From Phocoena phocoena (Eukaryota; Chordata; Mammalia; Artiodactyla; Phocoenidae), in the NCBI RefSeq assembly GCF_963924675.1, contig NC_089230.1:68623443-68687442 (forward strand): a stretch of 64,000 nucleotides of DNA, written 5' to 3'. The position numbers and the translations under genes are program-made. A model generated the notes under the pieces. It did no database searches. It was not told where the DNA came from and saw only the letters and a list, made by a program, of their open reading frames with translations. Of the stretch, positions 54,556 to 64,000 are shown one piece after another (position 1 is the first letter of the stretch; each line of letters begins with the position of its first letter).

Positions 54556-55016
54556 ACAATAATATTCCATTATCTGGATGTATCACAGTTTGCTTACCCA
54601 TTCATCCATTGGAGGACATCTCGTTTGCTTCTGAGTTTTTGCAATTATGCATAAACCTGCTATAAATATTTGTGTGCAGATTTTGTGTAGATAAAAGTTT
54701 TCAACTCTTGCCCTTTTCTCATTGAAACGAACTTCACAGTGATAATTTTGGACAGGAGGACCGAGGAGCACTGCACAGTACTGGAACCAGAGGTGGCATG
54801 GCGACAAGTTCTTCAGGGGCATCCTCCTTCCCCAACAAATACATCTAAGTAGAAAGAGCAGCGAGCTATGCGAATGCAGCTTCTAGAGAAGTCCTCAGCT
54901 CCTTCCAATATGTTGCTGCTCCCGCCAGTCCGATATAGAACATTCTGGGTACGGCCGGTGTAATAAGTAAGATAGTCTATAGGGTGTGCTGGGAAGGGAG
55001 AGTTAAGACTGGTGTA

Positions 55017-55390
55017 CAACAGAGAAAGACAAATATCATATGACATCACTTATGTGTGGAATCTAAAAAAATGATACAAATGAACTTATTTACAAAACAG
55101 AAATAGACCCACAGACATAGAAAACAAACTTATGGTTACCAAAGGCGAAGGGAGGGAGGGATAAATTAGGAGTTTGGGATTAGCAGATATACACTACTCT
55201 ATATAAAATAGGTTAAACAAGGACCTACTGTAGAGCACAGGGAACTACTCTTATTATCTTGTAATAACCTATAATGGAAAAGAATCTGAAAAAGAACTGA
55301 ATCACTTTGCCGTACACTTGAAACTGACACAACATTGTAAATTAACTATACTTCAATAAAAAAAAACTTTTTTAAACACTAAAAAAATAA
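55017..55390 (+). mobile_element. L1 3' end
   Basis: 'acagagaaagacaaatatcatatgacatc...taaattaactatacttcaataaaaaaaaac'. Flanks share taagactg/aaagactg. Confidence 0.88.
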
Positions 55391-55779
55391 AAAAGACTGA
55401 TCTACAGAGGCAAAAGTGGAATTGACAGACTAAGTAACATCTCTGGTTTCCTCATTTTAGAAAACCGTAAGAGGAGGTGTATAAACGAGAGGAGCCTTAA
55501 GTAAACCCTTAGCCCTGTAATTCTGTTATCTTAAATCTACAGTGGCCTAGATTTGCTCCATCTGTGGACTTTCTCCAGCAGCACCCTGGAACAGAAAACT
55601 GTAGCAAAGCTCAAGCCGAGGTGGAGAAATGATAGGGGACGGTGTGTTGAGCTGACCAGGGTATAACTGAACTTATACCTGTGGGTGTCAGGAGGCCAAC
55701 TTGGCAGAAAGACTGTTACTTCTGATATTGAGTGAGAGGAAACTGAGGTCTGTGGAGCCGAAATATCAAGAAGTGATGG

Positions 55780-56031
55780 GGGAGGGGAGGGATAAATTGG
55801 GAGATTGGGACTGACATATACACACTACTTTATATAAAATAGGTAACTAACAAGGACCTACTGTATAGCACAGGGAACTCTACTCAATACTCGGTAATGA
55901 CCTATATGGGAAAAGAATCTAAAAAAGAGTAGATATGTGTATATGTATAACTGACTCAGTCTGCTGTACAGCAGAAACGAACACAACATTGTAAATCAAC
56001 TATACTCCAATAAAAATTAATTTAAAAAAAA
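55780..56031 (+). mobile_element. L1 3' end
   Basis: 'ggaggggagggataaattgggagattggg...caactatactccaataaaaattaatttaaa'. Direct repeat aagaagtgatg at both ends. Confidence 0.9.
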
Positions 56032-56039
56032 AAGAAGTG

Positions 56040-56740
56040 ATGAAAGGTGAGTGGTGGGTCATCGGTGCTGTTACAGAAGTTGTAGTCTAATGTTGGAAGG
56101 GTGGGAAGTCCAAATTTGTGATGCTCCCAGCATGTGTAAGTGAGGTGCTATTAAAGTCCTTCAATGATGGAATTGAGGGAATGTATACTGCCAAGTATCT
56201 GACTTTCATTCCCAGAAAGAACAATAATCAGATTGTGATCCTCAGAGGTAAGCATAGCTCCCAAGAAGGAAGAAATTCCCTCCTGCTGCATGAATGTCAT
56301 CTTTCATACAAAAATCAATGTAAAAAAATCGATGCAAAGAACTGCTTCCAAATTCAGCCTCAATGATATACAATATGTGACAACTACTCAAATGACTTAA
56401 ATGATCCCTATGTAGACCACAGGGCCACTTTTCTTACCTATATGCTAGGGAGCCACCTGCTGTCGAAATAGGATCCTATGGCTACAATTTCTTCCATTTT
56501 TTTCCAACTACATAACTGCATATGCTTAGCTCCAATAATCTAGACTAAGAATTTTATAGAATTTAAGAAGCCGACATCACTTTAGGTGAGAAGTAACCCA
56601 CAGTACGCTCCTTGTCTCTTTTGCAAGTCAGAAAATACTTGTTAAGCATTTATATCCATTTGTTACACATTGCAATTCTCAAAGAAGTTTCTGTCACACC
56701 GGAATTAGTGAAGCGGTCTGTAATAACAAATGTCCTGCCA
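56040..56740. other. Intergenic stretch, no gene recognised
   Basis: An 82-codon frame at 56118-56366 has no similarity that I can identify and no supporting splice or promoter signs. It could be part of a non-coding transcript. Confidence 0.35.
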
Positions 56741-57250
56741 ATTTCCTTCTTAGTGTTTTTGGGAATACTACTCCTTCCCTGAAATTGTCTTTGCCTGTCC
56801 CAATGCTACCCAACCTGCAACCTCCGCTCAACTCTTACCTCCTCCAGGAAGGTCCATGAAGCTGCGTGGACTTCTGCTCTATCCCTGAGGCACCACTCTT
56901 CTTGGTACTTCGTCACACATGCATTGCTTCATGGTGATATATACTAGGAAACTAACATTTACCATATGCCAGCACTTTGTTGCAAGCACTTTACCTTAAT
57001 GAACTTATTTAGTTCTCATAGTAACCCTATCACTATCATAATCTGCATTTTGTAAAAGAGGAAACAGGCCTAGAGAGCTTTAGAAAAGACTTTGTCCAAT
57101 ATCACCAAGGTTATTAAGCAGTGAAGCCAAAATTAAACCCATGCATCTGCCTTTCCAACTTGTTTGTAAGCACCCAGAGGACAAAAACTATGTTGCAAAA
57201 TTCTTTTGAGTTCTTATAGTGCTTGGCCTGGTGCTAGAATCTTAGGAGCT
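56740..57250 (+). repeat. L2 with an internal reverse MIR
   Basis: L2-like text flanks a reverse MIR at about 56945-57150 ('tttaccatatgccagcactttgttgcaagcactttacc...ggaaacaggcctagagagc'). Confidence 0.65.
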
Positions 57251-57369
57251 CATGTTTATAGTTTTACTACAGTTTACTAATCGTCCAGGAAATCAGAATA
57301 CCCAAGGAAGAGGATTGTTTGGTCCCATTAATCAGCCTGATACAAAACAAGCCTGGCAAGAGACTATAG

Positions 57370-57600
57370 TAATAACAGAGAACTTATACTGAGGCTGTGC
57401 TATGAGCCAGGCACTGCGCTAAGTATTTTTATATATTAACACATTGAATCCTTTTAGTAAGTCATTTCAGAGAGGTACTATTATACGTATTTTATGGATG
57501 AGGAAACTGAAGCACAGAGAGATGAAGTAACTTACTTGAGGTCACACAGACTCCAGCCTAAGCCTAACCTATATGCTATCGTCTCACACTTACTGTAAAA
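57370..57600 (-). repeat. MIR
   Basis: 'tgtgctatgagccaggcactgcgctaagtattttt...gatgaggaaactgaagcacagagagatgaagtaacttacttgaggtcacacag' is a well-kept reverse MIR. Confidence 0.85.
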
Positions 57601-58680
57601 GGATGTTTATCTGCAAACGGATTTAGAAATTGTGGAGAACACACAGTGATGAAGATGGCCTTCCTTAGAGAACACGGACTCCTAATCCTGTAATCTCCCA
57701 GTAGGATTGCACAGGCCCTTGGGGATCCCTCCAGTTACTGCTGCCAGCACTGAGCTGGCCTCAGGGGGGCACTGCTCCCCTTTTAACACCTCAGCTTTTA
57801 TACGCTTGCTTTTAAAACTGCGGCAATCTTGAAGCAAGGCTGGAACATTTAAACCAGAATCTACCAAAGTCCAGGGTAATAACACACATAAAGAAATCAT
57901 AACAAAAAGTACCATAATCTGGTTCCAAGGTGTGGCCCTCTCTCCAAGCTTTGAACAAAGTGGAGACTTGACTTTCCTTCCTGCTGTCCATCCTTGTGTC
58001 TACCACTCAAAAGCACTCAGCTGGCACGTTTCCTCTTCAAAGTCAGGCCCTTAGAGGGCTGGGTCCAGGAGGAGGTGGGACTTTCCCGTGGGGTGAGACA
58101 TAATTCAGAATTCCTGTTTCCTTTATGAGGGCCTGCCTTTTCCACAGATGATGGACATTGGAGATGAAGGCGAGATGCCTCCCCCTCAGGCCACTCCTCC
58201 AGGAATGAGACCTGTTCTTAAGCCTCAGCAGACAACATCCCAAATTGAATGTCTGTATAAGATATTTACTGATACGATAGTAGATGGTCACACACTAACT
58301 CCTTTGGTCAGGATATCAAGAGATTAAAGGAATCCTCACACCGGGATGCCTGAGAGATTAGAGAAGGCAGCAAAATGAATGGAGTCTGGAAGGAACACAG
58401 CTGGACGAGCCAATGTGCATGTACAAATGCGCCCCTGAGCACGTACTAGGGGGCAGGGATGCACATTTTGTTTCCAGATACTGTAATTTGGGGTGCTAAT
58501 AACCACCAGGAAGACTGCATGTGGAGACAAAACCGAGGACAGTACACTCGTGACCACTCCTGCTAATGCTGCCTCCAAACCTGCCAGGAGCCTGGCTACC
58601 TTGAGGAGAACCAGACCCATAACTGTAGATGCTCAAAAAGCTGTTTGTTAATTTCACCAACTGCCTATGTAAGGCTTTTA
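57600..58680. other. Unique intergenic stretch, nothing recognised
   Basis: Several 60-95-codon frames on the minus strand, none with a recognisable protein. Confidence 0.35.
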
Positions 58681-58691
58681 TTTTTTTATAC

Positions 58692-59012
58692 ATTTATTTT
58701 ACTTATTTATTTTTGGCCACATTGGGTCTTCATTGCTGCGCGTGGGCTTTCTCTAGTTGCGGTGAGCAGGGGCTACTCTTCGTTGCGGTGCTCAGGCTTC
58801 TCATTGCGGTGGCTTCTCTTGTTGTGGAGCACAGGCTCTAGGTGCGCAGGTTCAGTAGTTGTGGCTCACAGGCTCTAGGGCACAGGCTCAGTAGTTGTGG
58901 CGCACGGGCTTAGTTGCTCCACGGCATGTGGGATCTTCCTGGACCAGGGCTCAAACCCATGTCCCCTGCATTGGCAGGTGGATTCTTAACCACTGTGCCA
59001 CCAGGGAAGCCC
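58692..59012 (-). mobile_element. CHR-type SINE (long subtype)
   Basis: Reverse orientation, 'atttatttttggccacattgggtc...gtgccaccagggaagccc'. Flanks share the T-rich target ttattttttt. Confidence 0.94.
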
Positions 59013-59144
59013 TTATTTTTTTTAAAACCAACTATTTCTGAATCTGGCAACAATGCTTTACCTAGAAGATTTTTCTCTGGAGCTTAACTCCGGAATAAAT
59101 TTGGTTATTTGCCTCTACAATCCACCCCATCTAGGTCAGAATAG

Positions 59145-59158
59145 ATAGACAGACATAC

Positions 59159-59209
<51 letters not shown>
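59145..59209. repeat. (GATA)n microsatellite
   Basis: About 13 uninterrupted GATA units after 'gatagacagacatacagatag'. Likely polymorphic. The reverse frame (YLSIYLSI repeats) is an artefact. Confidence 0.97.
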
Positions 59210-59769
59210 CGCTCACCGTGGTCCAGCAATTCCTTCTAATATGGTGCACACCAAAAGTACAAGGCTCTGCAGCGTCAGTGGTTACTGACGAGAATAGATG
59301 GAACAGATTCTTTTGCTTGAAAAGCATTTCCTTCCTGATCATGTAGAAATAATGTTATCGGTCATGTCTATTTTTTAGGTGCAACTGTTTTCTAAGAAAA
59401 GCTTCTGTAGACACAGATATCTATGAGATCTTCACGTAAAGTAAAGGTCCGAAAATGACAGCTCGCAGGCCAACTCCATCCCCCTACCTGTTTATGTACT
59501 GCTTGCAAGCTAAGAAGGATTTTTATACTTTCTTAAACCGTTGAAAAAACAAAGAACAGTAACGTGAAATTCAGATGTCAGTGTCCGTAATAAAGTTTGA
59601 TTGGGACACAGCCACGCTCATCCTAAGCACTGTCTAAGGCTGCTTTTGCTCCACAACAACAGATTGAGTAGCTGCAACAGAGATGGTAGGACCTGCAAAG
59701 CCTAAATATTTCATATTTGATCCTTAACAGAAAAAGTTTAGCAGTTCCTGACGTAGTGTAACAGGCACT

Positions 59770-60080
59770 CTTACTTTGATGCATAAACTACATCTTCATT
59801 CTTTTTCAGTTCATCTGTGGCCTTATTTTACAGATGAAGAAATGAGAGGCCCAAAAAGGTTATTAACAGAATGATGCAGAGCCCGAACTAAGACATTTGG
59901 CCAGATTGTTTAAGCTCTCTAAACCTTAGTTGCATCACTTATCAAAAAACAGCATTGACCTCATACAGCAGTGGTGGAGGTGGAAGGGAATAATGCATAT
60001 ATGGGGTTTAGCACAGCGTCTGCCGTAAGTGCTTACTAAACACTAAACAGCTATTTTTATTAGCTAATAATATTATTACT
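59770..60080. repeat. Opposed MIR fragments
   Basis: A reverse MIR-like piece ('ttacagatgaagaaatgagaggccc...gatgcagagccc') is followed by a sense MIR piece ('tttaagctctctaaaccttagttgcatcac...gtttagcacagcgtctgccgtaagtgc'). Confidence 0.6.
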
Positions 60081-60154
60081 ATTAAAACTCAGATCTTCTG
60101 ATTCAGCCTAGTACCTTTTTCACTACCATAAACTATACTCCCCTCAAAAAAAAA

Positions 60155-60330
60155 AAAAAAAAGAATAGGTTATATAATCATTGGTTTTAAAATGTTTCTG
60201 GTGTTTTATCGAGAGCTGAGATAGTTTTCACTCACTCCCCAGACAACTGATCCACTCATATCCTCAAGTTTCTACCAAGGTGACATCATAGCGGCCACAG
60301 ATGGTCTTTGGGGAGATGAATAGCACTTAC
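60155..60330 (+). repeat. Unnamed diverged direct repeat, copy A
   Basis: Shares 'aagaataggttata(t/c)aatcatt', 'ctgatccact', 'aaggtgacatcata' and 'ccacagatggtc' in the same order and spacing with copy B at 62213-62378. Flanks are unrelated. Confidence 0.75.
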
Positions 60331-61189
60331 TCAGGAAGATCTACAATCATTTTACCTCTTCTGATCTGTAAAAGGAGGAGAATGCTTGTTCTATATAACT
60401 GAAAGCTCAAAGGAGATAAGAAATATGAAGGCGCTTTGAAAAGTGAAATGTCTTTGCAGTAAAATTATACATCTATGAAGTCTTCTGCAAAAGTAGACAA
60501 TTCCTAAGATCATTAACCATTCATTGGCCATCAGGAGGCTTGTCATCTTGTGATCTATGACCTAAATATAATGCTTAGGTTCTCTTTATTCCTTGATTCG
60601 GAGAGCAGCAAGCAGTACCCAACTCAGAACTTTGGAGAGGGTGTCAGTGATGGAAGAAGAGAGAAAGTGGTCAGCAGAGGGAAGTGAACAGATCAGGGAT
60701 CTCCTGAAGCTTCCTGCCGTCTATGTACCTAAGCATTACTCACCTACTCACCATGTGTCTCTCTCCTAAGGACCCTCTTTACCTCCATCAATCTGCCTTC
60801 CTTCTTCCTCATCTTTCTTTCTCCTCTTGTCTTCCCTCTTTCTTCTATATCTTTTCCCCCACTCCATCCTGCCTCTCCTTCTTTCTCACTTTGTCTGGAG
60901 AATGTTATTTATCATTAGTTCTTATAGGATAAAACGCTTCTATTCCATGTTCTTAATGTTATATTATTCTCCCACTCATGTAAGTTGTTATTCTTATTAC
61001 TTGAGAAGAAAAAATTAAATAAATAGGAGTTCACTGTTTGCAAATGTGTCATTTTGTTAATCCTTGGGTCTTCTCAAAACCCCGTTAGAAAACAGTGTTC
61101 TGAGTTACAAAAGTGAAAAATGATAGCAAAAGCTTTCACTCTTTTTTTTTCTAAATAGGAAAGTGTCTCTTGACAACAAAAGAGTTTCC

Positions 61190-61720
61190 TGCATTGTGAA
61201 CTTGGAGGATCACCTGGTTGCTCTAGCTCTTTATCTTTACTGGGGACATCTTTCTCTGATCCATTTTGAAGATGTTCGTAATCATGCTATTGCCTAGCAA
61301 ATACATTCCAGTTCTCTAGCATGGTGTTCGAGAGCCTCCGTGGTTAACCCTGACCTCTCTCCAGCCTTATTTCTCACAACCCACACTTTATGGACCATAT
61401 TAGATGACATTGTCCTGTCTCTGCCTTTCCTCCTAAACCTCTCTCTGTTTGGATTAGCCAGCTTCTCACCAAATCTGCCAATTGAGATTGGACTGGTCCT
61501 TCAAGGCCCAGATCAAAACTTGCCATTACATTTCTCTGAACTCCTGCACCCCTTTGTTAATGCCTCCATTGGGGTACTCCCCAGATTTGGAATTGCATTT
61601 TTCTTATCATTGTTTATGAACCCATCCTCTCCCACTACTGCCTGATATATCTCTGTAGTTCCTATGAACTTACACAACAGGTTTTCCATGAGTGCTTAAT
61701 GAATGACCAAACCTACCACC
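61190..61720 (+). repeat. L2-like ancient repeat
   Basis: 'ggcccagatcaaaacttgccattacatttctctgaactcctgcacccctttgttaatgcc' and the end 'ccatgagtgcttaatgaatgacc' suggest L2. The 101-codon frame is not a gene. Confidence 0.45.
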
Positions 61721-62212
61721 TCCAGCCTAGATTTCCTAAGATCTGAAAAAATTTTGATTAAAAATTTTTTTCCTTTATATTTCCATTCCATTTAGGAGTC
61801 AAATCCTTATTTAATACCAGATTGTATCTTAGCATTTCTGACATGATGTTTGATATGCCACTGCCAGGTGCTTCTCTACCTAAAATCCTAGCTCTGGGAA
61901 AAATAAAAATATCTGCCATAGGCCCTTATTCAAGTGCCTGTAATCACAGAAGGGCTGGGCAAACATGACCGTGAATCTGATGCTGACCTTTAGGACGGCT
62001 TTAGACTTGGTAAAACTATTACATGACCTCAAAGCTGGCTTTACTTTTAGATTCCAGTAATCCAGAAAACACTCTGAATTATTTATTTCTCTGTAATGGG
62101 TCTTAAAATGTGATGTTAACATCCTGGAAAAAATTACATTTGAATCTGTTTATAATTGAAAGAGAATATGGTTGATCATATTTCTTGGAATTGCTCCTCT
62201 CTACAAAGAAAG

Positions 62213-62378
62213 TAAGAATAGGTTATACAATCATTTATTTTTAAATGTTATCGGTGCTTTATTAAGACTCAAGACATCTGATCCACTAATGTCCTCAGGT
62301 TTCTGCGAAGGTGACATCATAATGACCACAGATGGTCCTTTGGGAGACGGATATCATTTACTCAGGAAAAAAAGGCAG
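62213..62378 (+). repeat. Unnamed diverged direct repeat, copy B
   Basis: See copy A at 60155-60330; about 2.06 kb apart, same strand. Confidence 0.75.
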
Positions 62379-63719
62379 TATATTTTTGGTTCAGATTTCT
62401 TAGCAACATAAGAAATTAACTTTGTTAAAATCAAAAGTCATTCTCTCAAAAATCTACTGCTTTTTTCTCTTTTCAAGTTCAGCAATTTCCTTTCAAACCC
62501 AGCCTTTTTCATGTTTCCTTTTGAAGACTGTTACAACCTATCCTTATGACCTTTTATAAACGATTCTTTTTTTCTCTTACAGGCTCTTTATATTTAAATA
62601 GAAATAAATGTATATGGTGGCAGAAATACTACACTGAGTTCATAGAAAATAGGGAGCAGTGAAGCAAGGTAGGTGGCCTTGGTCCTAGGATTACGGAGGA
62701 TGTGATGTGTCCATGGTGGAGGACAAGGACATTGTCACCTTTCCTGTCCTCTCAATCACCTTCTCCCTCTGCAGAAAACCTGAGTGTCCCTTAGTGGTAC
62801 TAAGTAGGAATGCAAGCATTCTTAAATCAGGGTCCTTAATGCCATCCTTTGAGATGAAATGGGGGTTAAGTAGTATTCAATAATATTCCTCAAGCTGAGT
62901 TCCTGGTCTCTCAGAAGGAATGACTCATAGGTTAAATCTTTAGAAATAGGCTTATGAGTAAAAGCTGGCTGATTTGTTATTCACTAAAAACCATGCCCAA
63001 AGTCTTCTCCTCTTCAACACCCGTACCCCTCCCTGACCCTCCTCAGTGCCTGTCCCACTCCTAGCACAAGAAAATAGCTAAATGCACATTTAAGGTTTAT
63101 CATAGTCTGAGGGGCATTTTTGGTGAAAACCATATATTTGAAGTAATTTAGATACTCATCTTAGACAGTTTGCCAAAGATTTAAAACACTAACCTATTCC
63201 TCTTAGGTGCTCCATTCCGTCACTTACTGTTTTTATTAATGAAGTAGACTGAGGTTTGCAAGGCTGGGCTGGTCAGTTTCTCAGAGGCACTCTGCCTGTA
63301 ATTGCTGTGGTTTTACACCAGGTAGTGGGGCCAGATACAGAACACAGGTTCCTGGGTTTCTTATTCTTAATGTAGAGATTCTCGAACCTTCTCAGTTCCT
63401 AATGAACTTAGTGTCTCAATAATTCTTCATGGCATTCCCTAGGCCAAAAGAAGTGCCTAACTATCTGGACCTAGGCTAAATCAAGTACCTAATAGGTCTA
63501 AACAACTAATAGTAGTAGTTTGTGTGGTATCTGACAAATGTCACTGTGTTTTCCTTGAAATTTAAAAATATCCTGCTTCACCCCCCCCCCACCCCCAGTG
63601 AGTTTGCTACAGCGCCTGGGGCAACTTGGCATACAGTTTGGGAATACAGTCTTAATGTTTTAGGGCATTTAGCAATTAACCCAATTCCAGTTCCTGTATG
63701 GTTTCCTTATGAAAAATAA
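62379..63719. other. Intergenic stretch with a poly-C run
   Basis: No gene or repeat recognised. A near-pure C tract (c10 a c5) lies at about 63581-63597. Confidence 0.4.
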
Positions 63720-63724
63720 CCAAA

Positions 63725-64000
63725 TAAAAATTGCCATGATTTCACTTCTCTCTAGATAATAAGACAGTGACATGTATCAACGTGGATAGATCTCAAAAAC
63801 ATTATGTTAGGTGAAAATAGGCAAGTTGCAGAATAATGTATACAAAATAGTAGTATCTATTTAAAGTTTATATGTTATTTATGAATACAAATGTGTAGTA
63901 AAAACAGGACTGGAAGGATGCACACTCATTTAGGAGAGTGGTCATTTCTAAGGAGGAAAGGGAATGGGATTGAAAGAAGAAGATTCAGATTTTATTTGTA
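63725..64000 (+). repeat. Old L1 fragment running off the window
   Basis: 'aacgtggatagatctcaaaaacattatgttaggtgaaaat...ggagagtggtcatttctaagg' resembles a degenerate L1 end. Confidence 0.55.

Larger units (their letters stand above)
51743..54720 (-). mobile_element. Older L1 in reverse orientation, broken by later insertions
   Basis: Reverse L1 pieces at 51743-51920 ('ttctattccattggtctactggg'), 52640-53066 ('gtatgcgatgatatcatatgcc'), 53440-54063, and 54556-54720 ('taatattccattatctggatgtatcacagtttg'). They are separated by another old repeat, a SINE and a solo LTR. Edges are approximate. Confidence 0.7.

Noticed and set aside
59145..59209. CRISPR-like regular repeats (GATA array; also the minisatellite at 8990)
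   Set aside because: No unique spacers and plainly a mammalian genome; these are simple tandem repeats.

Overview
This is a mammalian nuclear window from a cetacean, most likely a toothed whale. The diagnosis rests on about two dozen copies of tRNA-Glu-derived CHR-type SINEs (5' head 'ggacttccctggtgg...', B box 'GGTTCGATCCC', poly-A or (AAATA)n tail). Many are nearly intact with obvious target-site duplications (TSDs). They are mixed with young L1 3' ends, solo LTRs, and old MIR, L2 and L1 relics. No prokaryotic or plasmid features are present.

The window holds one protein-coding gene, complete: CFAP206 (C6orf165/FAP206) on the minus strand. Its start codon is at 37152 and its stop at 6952-6954. 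I reconstructed 12 coding exons with GT-AG splice sites at every junction and consistent phases. They sum to 1869 nt, or 622 codons plus stop, the size I recall for the human protein. Two exons (10974-11117 and 19746-19865) are too short to stand out as ORFs and were found by reading the reverse strand. A CpG-rich block at about 38.33-38.90 kb is the likely promoter and untranslated first exon. The 3' UTR runs left from 6951. CFAP206 is an axonemal protein of the radial spoke 2 base, needed for normal motile cilia and sperm flagella.

Layout: 0-6.9 kb lies downstream of CFAP206 and holds an L1, SINEs and L2/MIR relics. 6.95-37.2 kb is the CFAP206 coding body with repeat-filled introns. 37.2-38.9 kb is the first intron, an RFX-like X-box and the CpG promoter. 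38.9-64 kb is intergenic, with solo LTRs, SINEs, L1 pieces, L2/MIR, a mariner end, microsatellites and an unnamed diverged direct repeat. From remembered human 6q15 gene order, SLC35A1 should lie just past the left edge, but no exon of it is visible.

There is no obvious new multi-gene system. The most interesting signals are: a cluster of TQT-type motifs in the CFAP206 C-terminal tail that resemble LC8 dynein-light-chain sites; a hAT element with an internal CCCCATCGCT minisatellite; SINEs close to CFAP206 splice sites; a SINE that replaced part of its L1 target; a cloverleaf-competent tRNA-Glu(TTC)-like copy in a CFAP206 intron; and an unexplained ~165-bp repeat pair at 60.2 and 62.2 kb.
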